Assembly: GCF_002849855.1 (NCBI RefSeq)
Contig: NZ_CP018616.1
Coordinates: forward strand, 2,604,001 to 2,668,000
Reading direction: 5' to 3'
Source: Vibrio azureus
GTDB lineage: Bacteria; Pseudomonadota; Gammaproteobacteria; Enterobacterales; Vibrionaceae
Length of the DNA stretch: 64,000 nucleotides
Shown here: one piece after another, positions 40,351 to 49,903 of the stretch
Position numbering within the stretch: position 1 is the first letter of the stretch
Layout: every line of letters begins with the position of its first letter
Notes under the pieces: model-generated
What the model was told of the DNA's origin: nothing
What the model saw: only the letters and a program-made list of their open reading frames with translations
The model's database searches: none
Position numbers and translations under genes: made by a program

Positions 40351-43239
40351 ATGGAAAAGACATACAACCCAACTTCAATTGAACAAGCTCTGTATCAGAC
40401 TTGGGAAGAGAAAGGCTACTTTAAGCCACACGGTGACACTACTAAAGAATCATACAGCATCATGATCCCGCCACCGAACGTCACTGGTAGCCTACATATG
40501 GGCCACGCGTTCCAAGATACGATCATGGATACTCTAATCCGTGCTGAACGTATGAAGGGTAAAAATACTCTTTGGCAAGTAGGTACTGACCACGCTGGTA
40601 TCGCAACTCAGATGGTTGTTGAGCGTAAGATCGCAGCAGAAGAAGGCAAAACTAAGCACGATTACGGTCGTGATGCTTTCATCGACAAAATCTGGGAATG
40701 GAAAAACGAATCTGGCGGTACTATCACTAAACAGCTTCGTCGCCTTGGTGCATCTGTTGACTGGGACCGTGAGCGTTTCACAATGGATGACGGCCTATCT
40801 AACGCTGTTCAAGAAGTGTTTGTTCGCCTGTATGAAGAAGACTTAATCTACCGCGGTAAGCGTCTAGTAAACTGGGATCCTAAACTGCACACTGCAATTT
40901 CTGATCTTGAAGTTGAAAACAAAGACAAAAAAGGCCACATGTGGCACTTCCGCTACCCGCTAGCAAATGGCGTGAAAACGGCTGAAGGTAAAGACTACAT
41001 TGTTGTTGCGACGACGCGTCCTGAGACAATGCTTGGTGATACTGGTGTTGCTGTAAACCCAGAAGATCCACGTTACAAAGATCTTATCGGTAAAGAAATC
41101 CTACTTCCTATCGTTAACCGTCTGATCCCTCTCGTAGGCGATGAGCACGCAGATATGGAAAAAGGTACAGGTTGTGTGAAGATCACGCCTGCGCACGATT
41201 TCAATGACTACGAAGTTGGTAAGCGTAACAACCTACCAATGATCAACATCCTAACTTTCAACGCAGACATCCGTGATGCGGCTGAAGTCTTCACTACCAA
41301 CGGTGAAGCTAGCGATGTTTACTCGACTGAGCTACCTGCTAAATACCACGGCATGGAGCGTTTTGCTGCACGTAAAGCGATCGTTGCTGAGTTTGAAGAA
41401 CTCGGTCTTCTTGATGAAATCAAAGATCACGACCTAACGGTACCTTACGGCGACCGTGGTGGCGTGGTTATCGAACCAATGCTAACTGACCAATGGTACG
41501 TGCGCGCTGCACCTCTTGCTGAACCTGCTATGAAAGCAGTTGAAGATGGCGAGATCCAGTTCGTTCCTAAGCAGTACGAAAACATGTACTTCTCTTGGAT
41601 GCGTGACATTCAAGACTGGTGTATCTCTCGTCAGCTTTGGTGGGGTCACCGTATCCCAGCATGGTACGACAACGACGGCAACGTATATGTAGGCCGTACT
41701 GAAGAAGAAGTACGTGCAAACAACAACCTTGCTCCAGTCGTTGTTCTACGCCAAGACGACGATGTACTTGATACATGGTTCTCTTCTGCGCTTTGGACGT
41801 TCGGTACTCAAGGTTGGCCAGAGCAAACAGAAGATCTGAAGACATTCCACCCTTCAGATGTACTAGTAACTGGTTTCGACATCATCTTCTTCTGGGTTGC
41901 GCGTATGATCATGATGACCATGCACTTCAACAAAGATGAAAATGGTAAAGCTCAAGTACCATTTAAGACAGTTTACGTAACGGGTCTCATCCGTGACGAA
42001 AACGGCGACAAGATGTCTAAGTCTAAAGGTAATGTACTTGACCCTATCGACATGATCGACGGTATCGACCTTGAGTCTCTAGTAGAGAAGCGTTGTGGCA
42101 ACATGATGCAGCCTCAGCTAGCGAAGAAGATCGAGAAGAACACACGTAAGACTTTCGAAAACGGTATCGAACCATACGGTACTGACGCACTACGTTTCAC
42201 TCTTGCTGCTATGGCTTCTACTGGCCGTGACATCAACTGGGATATGAAGCGTCTTGAAGGTTACCGTAACTTCTGTAACAAGCTATGGAACGCAAGCCGT
42301 TACGTACTGATGAACACAGAAGAGCACGATTGTGGTATGTCACTGTCTGCAACCGAGCGTACAAACATGGAATTCTCTCTAGCGGATAAGTGGATTGAAT
42401 CTCAGTTTGAGCTAGCAGCGAAAGAGTTTAATGCTCACCTAGACAACTTCCGTCTAGACATGGCAGCAAACACGCTTTACGAATTCATCTGGAACCAATT
42501 CTGTGACTGGTACCTAGAGCTAACTAAGCCCGTTCTTTGGAAAGGTACTGAAGCTCAGCAACAAGCAACTCGCTACATGCTGATCACAGTACTAGAGAAG
42601 ACGCTACGTCTTGCTCACCCAGTACTGCCTTATATCACTGAGTCTATCTGGCAGAGCGTTAAGCCGTTAGTAGACGGTGTTGAAGGTGACACTATCATGC
42701 TTCAAGCGCTTCCTCAGTTTAACGAAGAGAACTTCAACGCTGAGATCGTAGAAGACATCGAGTGGGTTAAGACGTTCATTACTGCTATCCGTAACCTACG
42801 TGCAGAATACGACATTGCACCGAGCAAAGGTCTAGAAGTAATGATCAAGGTTGCTAACGAGAAAGACGCTGCGCGTATCGAAGCGAACAAGGTAGTTCTG
42901 AACTCTCTTGCTAAACTTGACAGCCTAACCGTTCTTGCTGATGACGCTGCTCTTGATCATAAAGAACTTCCAGCATGTGCGACTAAGCTAGTGGGTCAAT
43001 CTGAACTGATGATCCCAATGGCAGGTCTGATCGACAAAAATGCAGAGCTTGCTCGTCTAGATGGTGAAATCAAGAAAACTCATGGCGAAATCAAGCGTAT
43101 CGAAGGCAAACTAGGTAATGAAGGCTTCGTAGCGAAAGCACCTGAAGCCGTTGTTGCTAAAGAGCGTGAGAAACTTGAAGGCTACAAAGAGACGCTAGTT
43201 AAGCTGGAAGAGCAGAAAACAACGATTGCTGCACTCTAA
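40351..43239 (+). CDS. valS: Valyl-tRNA synthetase
   Basis: ValS charges tRNA-Val and edits mischarged threonine. The 962-residue class I enzyme has HMGH at 49-52 in [15 protein letters not shown], the editing domain ([17 protein letters not shown]), KMSKS near residue 554 and a C-terminal coiled-coil arm ([21 protein letters not shown]). Compared with E. coli (951) it is slightly longer, with an extra [23 protein letters not shown] segment after KMSKS that is also normal in the family. Codon use is strongly biased, as expected of a highly expressed gene. A terminator follows at 43270. Confidence 0.98.
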   Translation: MEKTYNPTSIEQALYQTWEEKGYFKPHGDTTKESYSIMIPPPNVTGSLHMGHAFQDTIMDTLIRAERMKGKNTLWQVGTDHAGIATQMVVERKIAAEEGKTKHDYGRDAFIDKIWEWKNESGGTITKQLRRLGASVDWDRERFTMDDGLSNAVQEVFVRLYEEDLIYRGKRLVNWDPKLHTAISDLEVENKDKKGHMWHFRYPLANGVKTAEGKDYIVVATTRPETMLGDTGVAVNPEDPRYKDLIGKEILLPIVNRLIPLVGDEHADMEKGTGCVKITPAHDFNDYEVGKRNNLPMINILTFNADIRDAAEVFTTNGEASDVYSTELPAKYHGMERFAARKAIVAEFEELGLLDEIKDHDLTVPYGDRGGVVIEPMLTDQWYVRAAPLAEPAMKAVEDGEIQFVPKQYENMYFSWMRDIQDWCISRQLWWGHRIPAWYDNDGNVYVGRTEEEVRANNNLAPVVVLRQDDDVLDTWFSSALWTFGTQGWPEQTEDLKTFHPSDVLVTGFDIIFFWVARMIMMTMHFNKDENGKAQVPFKTVYVTGLIRDENGDKMSKSKGNVLDPIDMIDGIDLESLVEKRCGNMMQPQLAKKIEKNTRKTFENGIEPYGTDALRFTLAAMASTGRDINWDMKRLEGYRNFCNKLWNASRYVLMNTEEHDCGMSLSATERTNMEFSLADKWIESQFELAAKEFNAHLDNFRLDMAANTLYEFIWNQFCDWYLELTKPVLWKGTEAQQQATRYMLITVLEKTLRLAHPVLPYITESIWQSVKPLVDGVEGDTIMLQALPQFNEENFNAEIVEDIEWVKTFITAIRNLRAEYDIAPSKGLEVMIKVANEKDAARIEANKVVLNSLAKLDSLTVLADDAALDHKELPACATKLVGQSELMIPMAGLIDKNAELARLDGEIKKTHGEIKRIEGKLGNEGFVAKAPEAVVAKEREKLEGYKETLVKLEEQKTTIAAL

Positions 43240-43269
43240 ACTCGCTTAAAAAGAAAGCTTCCTACATGC

Positions 43270-43299
43270 AAAGGTTGGCCCTGATGGCCAACCTTTTTT
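43270..43299 (+). terminator. Terminator of valS
   Basis: AAAGGTTGGCC (43270-43280) pairs perfectly with GGCCAACCTTT (43286-43296), followed by T residues. Confidence 0.92.
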
Positions 43300-43396
43300 A
43301 TTATCAAATCCTACCAACAACCCCTGCTCCATCATTAGCCCTGTGATTAATAGTTAATACCTATCAAATTAATCTTAACTTTTTACTTGATTAAAT

Positions 43397-43415
43397 GAGA
43401 ATGATTATCAATAAT
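43397..43415 (+). promoter_or_regulatory. Fur box upstream of the DUF2061 gene
   Basis: GAGAATGATTATCAATAAT matches the 19-bp Fur consensus GATAATGATTATCATTATC at 15 of 19 positions, with the core AATGATTATCA intact. It ends 33 bases before the ATG at 43449, a usual place for iron-dependent repression. Confidence 0.75.
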
Positions 43416-43448
43416 GATTGCATCAAACTGAATCATGAGAGTATAACC

Positions 43449-43847
43449 ATGAAAAAGACACTCACTTTCGCCTCACTCCATTTTACTATCGCATTTAGTG
43501 TCGCTTACTTACTGACTGGTGATATTTTGATTGGTAGCTTAATTGCTATGATTGAACCTTCAGTTAATACAGTCGCATTCTATTTTCATGAGAAAGCATG
43601 GTCAGTCATTCCAGCACTTCGTTCCCACCAGTCTAAAACCAAAATAAAAACAGCAAGTTTTGCTACGATTCACTTTAGTGTCGCTTTTACTGTCGTCTAC
43701 TTACTAACTGGTAATGCATTTGTTGGCGGCGTTATGGCAATGCTAGAGCCGAGCTTGAATACCATTGCTTATTACTTTCACGAAAAAGTATGGCTGCGCA
43801 AAACGGGGGCAATCTCAGCAAAATTTTGCGCCCATAATCACGCTTAA
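43449..43847 (+). CDS. Tandem DUF2061 membrane protein
   Basis: A 132-residue protein made of two DUF2061 repeats. Each has a hydrophobic helix pair and a shared end: FASLHFTIAFSVAYLLTGDI...MIEPSVNTVAFYFHEKAW and FATIHFSVAFTVVYLLTGNA...MLEPSLNTIAYYFHEKVW. I start at the ATG at 43449, after GAGAG; the longer frame begins inside the Fur box. The family is an uncharacterised inner membrane protein group. The conserved His/Glu residues at the membrane ends could bind metal, and a Fur box upstream suggests iron-dependent expression; both ideas are inference. Confidence 0.85.
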   Translation: MKKTLTFASLHFTIAFSVAYLLTGDILIGSLIAMIEPSVNTVAFYFHEKAWSVIPALRSHQSKTKIKTASFATIHFSVAFTVVYLLTGNAFVGGVMAMLEPSLNTIAYYFHEKVWLRKTGAISAKFCAHNHA

Positions 43848-43956
43848 ACTCTTCCAATTGATGCCATGGTTTTGCCTTAAATAAACATTCATACGTTTGT
43901 GTTCTAGCTAATCATGCTATAACAACACACTGTTAAAACGATAAAACCTTGACAAG

Positions 43957-43993
43957 GTTGCGTAGCGCAATTAATTTAATTGCGCTACGCAAC
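43957..43993. promoter_or_regulatory. Perfect 37-base palindrome before the MarR-GNAT gene
   Basis: GTTGCGTAGCGCAATTAA, a central T, and its exact reverse complement. Each half holds a smaller palindrome, TTGCG-TAG-CGCAA and TTGCG-CTA-CGCAA, which look like two MarR dimer sites. It ends 19 bases before the ATG of the MarR-GNAT gene, so autorepression is likely. Confidence 0.75.
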
Positions 43994-44012
43994 TTTATTT
44001 GAGGTAACAATA

Positions 44013-44918
44013 ATGAATGCTCGTCAACTTCGTCACTACTCACGCCAAGCTGTTCGACTACTAGGAATGTTGGAAAAACAGTGCGGTGATATTGCCCTTA
44101 CACCCGTTCAAGCTCATGCGCTGGGGGAAATAAAGCTACAACCCTTGACGATCAATCAACTGGCTCAACATCTTAATGTCGATAAATCTAATGCGAGCCG
44201 CACCATTACTAGCCTAACAAAATTAGGCTTGGTCAAAAGCTTGGAAAATCCAAAAGATAAACGTAGCCAGCTCATCATGATCACTCCATTAGGCCAAACA
44301 ACCCTACTTGAGCTCGATCTTCAACAAAATGCCTTTTTTGAAAAACTGCTTACTCAGTTAACCAGTGAAGAACAGCAACAACTGAAACGCGGTATGGAGC
44401 ATTACCTAAAAGGACTGACCAAAGTATGTCAAGCAGATGTATTAGTCTTACGTCCTCTCACCGAAAGCGACAATCAACAAATAGCGCAAGTCATCCGCCA
44501 AGTTTCTGCTGAATATGGTTTAACTGCAGACAAGGGCTATGGCGTTGCGGATCCGACTCTGAATGACATGTACTCTGTTTATAATCAACCAGGGGCCGCA
44601 TATTGGGTAATAGAGCACCAAGGAGAGATAATCGGTGGCGGTGGTTTTTCACCACTTGCGGGGGAACCTAGCATATGTGAGCTACAAAAAATGTACTTTT
44701 TACCTCAGGCTCGAGGGAATGGCTTTGCAAAACGTATCGTTTCATTGAGTTTACAATTGGCCAGCCAGCTTGGTTATCGACAGTGTTACTTGGAGAGTAC
44801 TGCATGCCTTAAAGAAGCGGTAAGCCTATATGAAAAGCTTGGTTTTGACTATTTAGATGCCCCACTGGGAAATACGGGGCATGATGCGTGTGAAATCGTG
44901 ATGATAAAAGCTCTCTAA
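44013..44918 (+). CDS. MarR-family regulator fused to GNAT acetyltransferase
   Basis: A 301-residue two-domain protein. Residues 1-150 are a MarR-type winged helix with [20 protein letters not shown] as recognition part and [16 protein letters not shown] as the wing. Residues 155-301 form a GNAT acetyltransferase ([49 protein letters not shown] as acetyl-CoA loop, [15 protein letters not shown]). I start at 44013, after GAGG; the longer frame runs through the palindrome. Such fusions are known in many bacteria; the acetylated substrate and inducer are unknown. It stands alone, so it most likely regulates itself. Confidence 0.9.
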   Translation: MNARQLRHYSRQAVRLLGMLEKQCGDIALTPVQAHALGEIKLQPLTINQLAQHLNVDKSNASRTITSLTKLGLVKSLENPKDKRSQLIMITPLGQTTLLELDLQQNAFFEKLLTQLTSEEQQQLKRGMEHYLKGLTKVCQADVLVLRPLTESDNQQIAQVIRQVSAEYGLTADKGYGVADPTLNDMYSVYNQPGAAYWVIEHQGEIIGGGGFSPLAGEPSICELQKMYFLPQARGNGFAKRIVSLSLQLASQLGYRQCYLESTACLKEAVSLYEKLGFDYLDAPLGNTGHDACEIVMIKAL

Positions 44919-44933
44919 GCAACGAACAAAAAA

Positions 44934-45737
44934 TTATTGTTCTGAATGACTGATACAAAGAGTTTGATTTAACGCGATCGAAAATGATTGCTGTTGCCCA
45001 TCGAGATCGATAGATAATTGGTAAAGGTCTTTTTGGGCGGGGCTATCAGGATCCGCATACTTTGGTGCTTCAATCTGAAACAACGCACTGGCGTGATCCG
45101 AACGTACATCAATAGGAATGGAATAAGTCATTGCATTAAAACTCACCGATGCTGATACTAAACCTGGTGCTACCGTTTGATAATACATATCGACTTTAAA
45201 CTCACATCCCCCACCGTGGTGCCAGATCTGTTCTGTTACTACACGTTCTAAACGCACATTGCGGATAAATTGTAGGTAAGGTTCTTGCCATATTCCTAAT
45301 CGTTGATCGTTTTTACGATATTGAACTTGTACAGGTAAGCCTTCCTCTGATTTATCTTCATCTAGGAGCAGCTCTTCCTCTTCTTCTGCGACAAATAAAA
45401 TTTCGAAGCGATTACGCCCCAATTGCATGTATGGGCGAATATCTTTCTTGTATGTCGCTTGTTTTCCATCACAATCAAATAAAGCGACGCCGTTTAAACG
45501 CACTTCAGCATGGTAATCCACACCACCTAACACCAGATCAACCGCAGGAAATGCCATCATCGACTCATCGACCTCGATATCGTGCATCAAATGCCATTCT
45601 TGCTGACAAATCTTTTCTTCTGTCAATTCAGCAGGCAACACCTGACTCAAAGGCGCAGGAAAAATAATGTCATCTTGTGGAATAGAAAGGTCAGTCAGTG
45701 GAGAAACTTGCCATAAGCCGGCGAGTGAGAATTGCAT
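44934..45737 (-). CDS. GH2-like sugar-binding-domain protein without catalytic domain
   Basis: A 267-residue protein resembling the N-terminal jellyroll (sugar-binding) domain of glycoside hydrolase family 2 enzymes such as beta-mannosidase: MQFSLAGLWQVSPLTDLSIPQDDIIFPAPLS, EWHLMHDIEV, VDLVLGGVDYHAEVRLNGVAL and RLGIWQEPYLQFI are the usual landmarks, followed by a beta-sandwich-like part. The TIM barrel with the two catalytic acids is absent, so it should not hydrolyse glycosides. There is no signal peptide, so it is cytosolic. It converges on the MarR-GNAT gene. Its role is unknown to me. Confidence 0.75.
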   Translation of the reverse strand: MQFSLAGLWQVSPLTDLSIPQDDIIFPAPLSQVLPAELTEEKICQQEWHLMHDIEVDESMMAFPAVDLVLGGVDYHAEVRLNGVALFDCDGKQATYKKDIRPYMQLGRNRFEILFVAEEEEELLLDEDKSEEGLPVQVQYRKNDQRLGIWQEPYLQFIRNVRLERVVTEQIWHHGGGCEFKVDMYYQTVAPGLVSASVSFNAMTYSIPIDVRSDHASALFQIEAPKYADPDSPAQKDLYQLSIDLDGQQQSFSIALNQTLCISHSEQ

Positions 45738-45902
45738 AACAACCTTGAATGTGAACGATTTTCACTCATTATAGGAAGATTTGGCTTCCCACTTCAATGA
45801 GAAGTTTTCATCTCATGATATAAGAATGGAAGAGGGACGATTTAAACTCTCTGGAGCCATTATGAATTGATGGGCCTTCAGACAACAAAGAGAAGCTAGC
45901 AA

Positions 45903-45928
45903 TAAAAAAGCCCCAATGATTTGAGGCC
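45903..45928 (-). terminator. Terminator of rraB
   Basis: On the minus strand GCCTC pairs with GGGGC (one U-G pair) over an 8-base loop, then six T residues. It lies about 70 bases after rraB. Short stem. Confidence 0.6.
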
Positions 45929-45997
45929 TATTCATCACGTAATGTGGCACATTATCTGAGAAAAAATCGATAAAGCTTAACGCTCAAACGCAGCAGA

Positions 45998-46414
45998 TTA
46001 CGCTTCTTCGTCTTCATCTTCGTCAGTATAAAGCGCATCTTCACCTTCGTAGTACGTGCCCCAACCGTCGTAAATGATGTCATATTTCTCTGCAAGGTGA
46101 ACCAGCTTTTCTACTTGAGCATCAATCGCTTCAGCCTTTAATGCAGACTCCATAGTGGCATCACAACAAAGCAGTTTGTTGCCATCTTCATCTTCTGTCT
46201 CTTCTGCTTCAAGAACTTCAAAACCCATTTTGAAAGCTTCAACCACGGCTTTCTCTAATGTGTCGAAGTCTTCTGCAAATAAATGATGCTCAATTTCATA
46301 AAGTGAATCTGGATCGCTACCATCTTCAAGCAATGCTGCAATGATGTCGCGAGTCTCTTCCTTTTGAATCTCAATTAATTCTTCTACTGATAGATATTCA
46401 TCTTCGTGAGACAT
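45998..46414 (-). CDS. rraB: Ribonuclease E inhibitor RraB
   Basis: RraB binds RNase E and changes which mRNAs are degraded by the degradosome. The 138-residue, very acidic product (C-terminus [14 protein letters not shown]) has the family's start [36 protein letters not shown] and the central [24 protein letters not shown]. coli RraB has a similar length and charge. It stands alone, with an 850-base gene-poor region upstream. Confidence 0.93.
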   Translation of the reverse strand: MSHEDEYLSVEELIEIQKEETRDIIAALLEDGSDPDSLYEIEHHLFAEDFDTLEKAVVEAFKMGFEVLEAEETEDEDGNKLLCCDATMESALKAEAIDAQVEKLVHLAEKYDIIYDGWGTYYEGEDALYTDEDEDEEA

Positions 46415-47261
46415 GTTTTTAACTCCAGATTAGTGACTTGATTGAAACATTATTGATGCGATGAAATATGGCATGGATCGCATTAAAAAGCCACATACAA
46501 ACACAATCGACCCGAGTATTCTGGGTAATTATTGCTATCTAAAAATGAAAAACCCCCGCGAAACACAAAAATTTAACAAAACGTCACAGCTGTTAATATT
46601 CAGAAGATCCTAACTAAAATATATCAAGCAGAATTAAGCAAGAGAGTGCATTTTTATGATTTAATAATGAATGCGATAACCACCTTAAATCACTCAACAA
46701 CGCATAATATGACGAATTTATGTAATTGTTATTAATAAATATACCTAAATCACCTTCAGGTACCGTGTGCTGCAAGACAGTCTTAGCACATAGAGACGAC
46801 AACGATACTGAGATATCGTAGCTCCACACTAAGAATTGTTAGCATAGTCCGAGTGTACAGAGTCTAAAAGCTATGGACGCCAGCCCTTTAGGGGCGTGTT
46901 ACTGAGCCAGCTTCTTGTATCAGGCAGCCTAAAAATAGAGGACGATTCCGCTTTTGTTGTCTTCCTTGAATTTGACTCACTGACCTCGCTCTAAATCAAG
47001 CATCTAGAGCTCACTTGGGTATGTTCATTGACTCTCGCTTTGAATGCAATGTTATTTATTAGGGCTAAAAAGAATAAAAACGCATTTTTCAAAAGCCTAA
47101 ACAAGAAAAATAAAACTTCAGATAAAAAATAATTAACTCATAAATTCAGAATATTAATCTGAAAATTTCTAAATTAGCAACATATACCTAATACAGAATT
47201 ACTTGCATCTTTGATTCAAGCTTGTCATAACTAGTCCTAAGAACATAAGTAAGGATACATT
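46415..47261. other. Long AT-rich intergenic region before arcA
   Basis: 847 bases with no supported gene. It contains the rraB promoter side, a 71-codon minus frame (46614-46829) without ribosome site or similarity, a half-copy of the TATACCCAAG repeat at 46974-47022, and a candidate arcA promoter at 47203-47231 (TTGCAT, 17 bases, CATAAC). A possible small RNA cannot be ruled out. Confidence 0.45.
46974..47022. repeat. Half-copy of the TATACCCAAG repeat element
   Basis: Its reverse complement reads ATACCCAAGTGAGCTCTAGA, then TGCTTGATTTAGAGCG, close to the left arm of the element at 33163. A badly decayed second arm may begin near 46740 (ATACCTAAATCACCTTCAGG), but this is uncertain. Confidence 0.55.
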
Positions 47262-48482
47262 ATGAGTAAGTTGTACGTAGGCTCTGAAGTGGGGCAATTA
47301 AGACGAGTGCTGTTAAATCGCCCAGAGCGAGCTCTCACCCATTTAACACCATCAAACTGCCATGAGTTATTATTTGATGACGTACTTGGCGTTGAAGCGG
47401 CTGGGGAGGAACATGATGTCTTTGCACGTACCCTTAGAGAGCAAGGTGTCGAAGTGTTGTTGCTGCACGATCTACTCGTTGAAACACTACAGATTTCTGA
47501 AGCAAAGCAATGGCTGTTAGATACTCAAATCTCTGATTTCCGCTACGGTCCAACGTTTGCTCGTGACTTACGTCATTACTTCTCAGATATGGACAATGAA
47601 CACTTAGCTTCTATCCTTTTGGGAGGGCTGGCTTACTCAGAGCTTCCGATCCACTCGGCTTCTATGTTGCCTAAGATGAAGCGTCCTCTGGACTTTGTAA
47701 TCGATCCACTGCCTAACCATTTATTTACTCGAGATACTTCTTGCTGGATCTACGGTGGAGTGTCGCTCAATCCAATGATGATGCCGGCTCGTCAACGGGA
47801 AACTAACCATCTTAGAGCCATTTATCATTGGCACCCCTCTTTTGCTGGTCAGTCATTCATTAAATATTTTGGCGACCACGATCTGCATTATGATAATGCC
47901 AATATAGAAGGCGGAGATGTTTTAGTCATCGGTAACGGTGCCGTTCTCATCGGTATGTCGGAGCGAACGACACCACAAGGGGTAGAAAACCTAGCAGCAA
48001 GCCTATTTGCTTCAGGACAAGCCAAGGAAGTCATTGCCGTTGATCTTCCCAAACATCGCTCTTGCATGCACTTAGATACGGTTATGACACACATGGATAT
48101 CGATACTTTTTCGGTTTACCCACAAGTCATGCGTCAAGACTTAGAAACTTGGCGCTTAACACCAAAAGGCAATGGAGAAATGCACGTCGAAGCGTCACGC
48201 AACTACCTCCATGCGATTGAGTCTGCTCTCGGACTAGATCAACTCAAAATCATCACCACAGGGGGCGATAGCTACGAAGCAGAACGAGAGCAATGGCATG
48301 ATGCGAATAACGTGCTAACCGTTAAACCAGGGACAGTCATCGGCTATGAACGTAATGTTTATACCAATGAGAAATATGACAAAGCAGGTATTAACGTTTT
48401 AACGATTCCAGGTAATGAGCTAGGACGCGGTCGGGGAGGTGCACGTTGTATGAGCTGCCCAATCGAGCGCGATGGCCTTTAA
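47262..48482 (+). CDS. arcA: Arginine deiminase
   Basis: ArcA hydrolyses arginine to citrulline and ammonia, the first step of the arginine deiminase pathway, which yields ATP without respiration and resists acid. The 406-residue product has [38 protein letters not shown], the catalytic His in [11 protein letters not shown] and the nucleophile C396 in [15 protein letters not shown]. argF follows after 145 bases. No arcC carbamate kinase or arcD antiporter is in the window. An upstream TGCAT-CTTTG-ATTCA might be a loose ARG box, with low confidence. Confidence 0.96.
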   Translation: MSKLYVGSEVGQLRRVLLNRPERALTHLTPSNCHELLFDDVLGVEAAGEEHDVFARTLREQGVEVLLLHDLLVETLQISEAKQWLLDTQISDFRYGPTFARDLRHYFSDMDNEHLASILLGGLAYSELPIHSASMLPKMKRPLDFVIDPLPNHLFTRDTSCWIYGGVSLNPMMMPARQRETNHLRAIYHWHPSFAGQSFIKYFGDHDLHYDNANIEGGDVLVIGNGAVLIGMSERTTPQGVENLAASLFASGQAKEVIAVDLPKHRSCMHLDTVMTHMDIDTFSVYPQVMRQDLETWRLTPKGNGEMHVEASRNYLHAIESALGLDQLKIITTGGDSYEAEREQWHDANNVLTVKPGTVIGYERNVYTNEKYDKAGINVLTIPGNELGRGRGGARCMSCPIERDGL

Positions 48483-48566
48483 GCATTAAGTCACCTCTTT
48501 TATATCGCTAAAATGATACTAGGGCAGAGCAAAAAACTCTGCCTCATTTAAATAACTATTCACACC

Positions 48567-48595
48567 TTGTGCATTTTAATGTTTAATAACATTAT
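48567..48595 (+). promoter_or_regulatory. Candidate argF promoter with possible ARG box
   Basis: TTGTGC (48567-48572), 17 bases, CATTAT (48590-48595). TGCATTTTAATGTTTA inside it resembles an ArgR half-palindrome but is not a full match. Confidence 0.4.
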
Positions 48596-48627
48596 CTTCA
48601 TTTAAGAAATAGACACAAGGACGCGCC

Positions 48628-49632
48628 ATGGCTTTCAATCTACGCAACCGTAATTTCCTAAAGCTATTGGATTTCTCACCTCAAGAAATTCATTTCTTAC
48701 TCAATTTGTCTGCAGAGCTAAAAAAAGCAAAATATTCAGGTACTGAGCAAAAAAAACTGCAAGGCAAAAACATCGCTTTAATTTTTGAAAAGTCCTCAAC
48801 TCGAACTCGATGTGCTTTCGAAGTCGCCGCTTTTGATCAAGGGGCACAAGTGTCTTACCTCGGACCATCGGGCTCACAGATTGGTCATAAAGAAAGCATG
48901 AAAGATACCGCTCGTGTGCTTGGCCGAATGTATGATGGCATTCAATATCGAGGCTTTAGCCAAGCAACAGTAGAGGAGTTAGGCGCCTTTGCTGGAGTAC
49001 CAGTTTGGAATGGTTTAACCGATGAGTTTCATCCCACACAGATTTTAGCTGATTTTCTTACCATGCAAGAGCACAGCCAACATACTCCCTTGAGTCAAAT
49101 CACCTTTGCTTATCTTGGTGACGCACGTAACAACATGGGTAATTCACTGATGGTTGGCGCCGCTAAAATGGGTATGGACATTCGCTTAGTTGCACCAAAA
49201 GCCTTTTGGCCTGAGCAAGAATTAGTCTTACATTGTCAGACGATTGCAGAGCATACAGGAGCAAGAATCACGTTAACGGAGAATGCCGAAGAAGGCGTCA
49301 AAGGTTGTGATTTTCTTTACACAGACGTGTGGGTATCGATGGGTGAATCAGAACATGCTTGGGATGAGAGGGTTAAACTCTTAGCCCCCTATCAAATCAA
49401 TATGGACATGATAAAGAAAGTCGGAAATCCTAATGTGAAGTTTATGCACTGCCTGCCAGCCTTTCATAATGATGAAACAACCATCGGTAAACAAGTCGCA
49501 GAAAAATACAATCTGAATGGCTTAGAAGTCACAGAGGATGTGTTCGAATCTGAATTTTCGATTGTTTTTGACCAAGCTGAAAACCGCATGCACACCATTA
49601 AAGCTATTATGGTCGCCACCTTAGGTAACTAG
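48628..49632 (+). CDS. argF: Ornithine carbamoyltransferase
   Basis: This enzyme makes citrulline from ornithine and carbamoyl phosphate in arginine synthesis, or runs in reverse in the arginine deiminase pathway. The 334-residue product has the carbamoyl-phosphate loop [12 protein letters not shown], the [12 protein letters not shown] segment, and the ornithine site [11 protein letters not shown]. Length and sequence are like E. coli ArgF/ArgI. Lying next to arcA it could serve the catabolic route, but its own promoter and a normal anabolic-type sequence leave this open. It also precedes the related pyrB. Confidence 0.95.
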   Translation: MAFNLRNRNFLKLLDFSPQEIHFLLNLSAELKKAKYSGTEQKKLQGKNIALIFEKSSTRTRCAFEVAAFDQGAQVSYLGPSGSQIGHKESMKDTARVLGRMYDGIQYRGFSQATVEELGAFAGVPVWNGLTDEFHPTQILADFLTMQEHSQHTPLSQITFAYLGDARNNMGNSLMVGAAKMGMDIRLVAPKAFWPEQELVLHCQTIAEHTGARITLTENAEEGVKGCDFLYTDVWVSMGESEHAWDERVKLLAPYQINMDMIKKVGNPNVKFMHCLPAFHNDETTIGKQVAEKYNLNGLEVTEDVFESEFSIVFDQAENRMHTIKAIMVATLGN

Positions 49633-49661
49633 AGCCTTGAATAAAACCGAAAGGTAATCGC

Positions 49662-49702
49662 TTGCGCTAGCAAAAGTTAAGCGTATAATCTTCGGCAATT
49701 TG
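49662..49702 (+). promoter_or_regulatory. pyrL-pyrBI promoter with AATTTG start site
   Basis: TTGCGC (49662-49667), 16 bases, TATAAT (49684-49689), then seven bases and AATTTG at 49697-49702. E. coli pyrBI starts transcription at the same AATTTG with the same spacing from TATAAT, where high UTP causes reiterative U addition and abortive release. The same control is likely here. Confidence 0.75.
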
Positions 49703-49717
49703 TCTGAGGATTACGAA

Positions 49718-49813
49718 ATGACCAAGCTGATTGCTGACGTAAAAACGCGATTTGCTCTAGCTAAGCGACTACGCTTACGTGCGGTTATTTTTGTTAATTC
49801 TATTGAATTTTAA
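49718..49813 (+). CDS. pyrL: pyrBI leader peptide PyrL
   Basis: A 31-codon open frame starting MTKLIADVKTRFALAKRLRL and ending in FVNSIEF just where the attenuator begins. AGGATTACGAA before the ATG gives a ribosome site. It is too short for most gene finders. In E. coli PyrL translation couples to transcription: when UTP is scarce, polymerase pauses in the U-rich stretch and the ribosome reaches the terminator and prevents it from folding. The U-rich run GTTATTTTTGTTAATTC is present here. The E. coli leader is 44 residues, so this one is shorter. Confidence 0.85.
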   Translation: MTKLIADVKTRFALAKRLRLRAVIFVNSIEF

Positions 49814-49840
49814 AACCTCCCCATTTGGGGAGGTTTTTTT
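49814..49840 (+). terminator. pyrBI attenuator
   Basis: AACCTCCCC (49814-49822) pairs perfectly with GGGGAGGTT (49827-49835) around ATTT, followed by seven T residues. It starts right at the pyrL stop codon and lies 64 bases before pyrB. Confidence 0.92.
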
Positions 49841-49903
49841 ATGTCCAAAATTCAATCATGGTGAATTTTGGAGATAGTCACTACTGTTATAGGGAAGAAG
49901 ATC

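Noticed and set aside
46614..46829. 71-codon minus frame in the rraB-arcA gap
   Set aside because: No ribosome site or signal seen; left as unsupported, although conservation was not testable.
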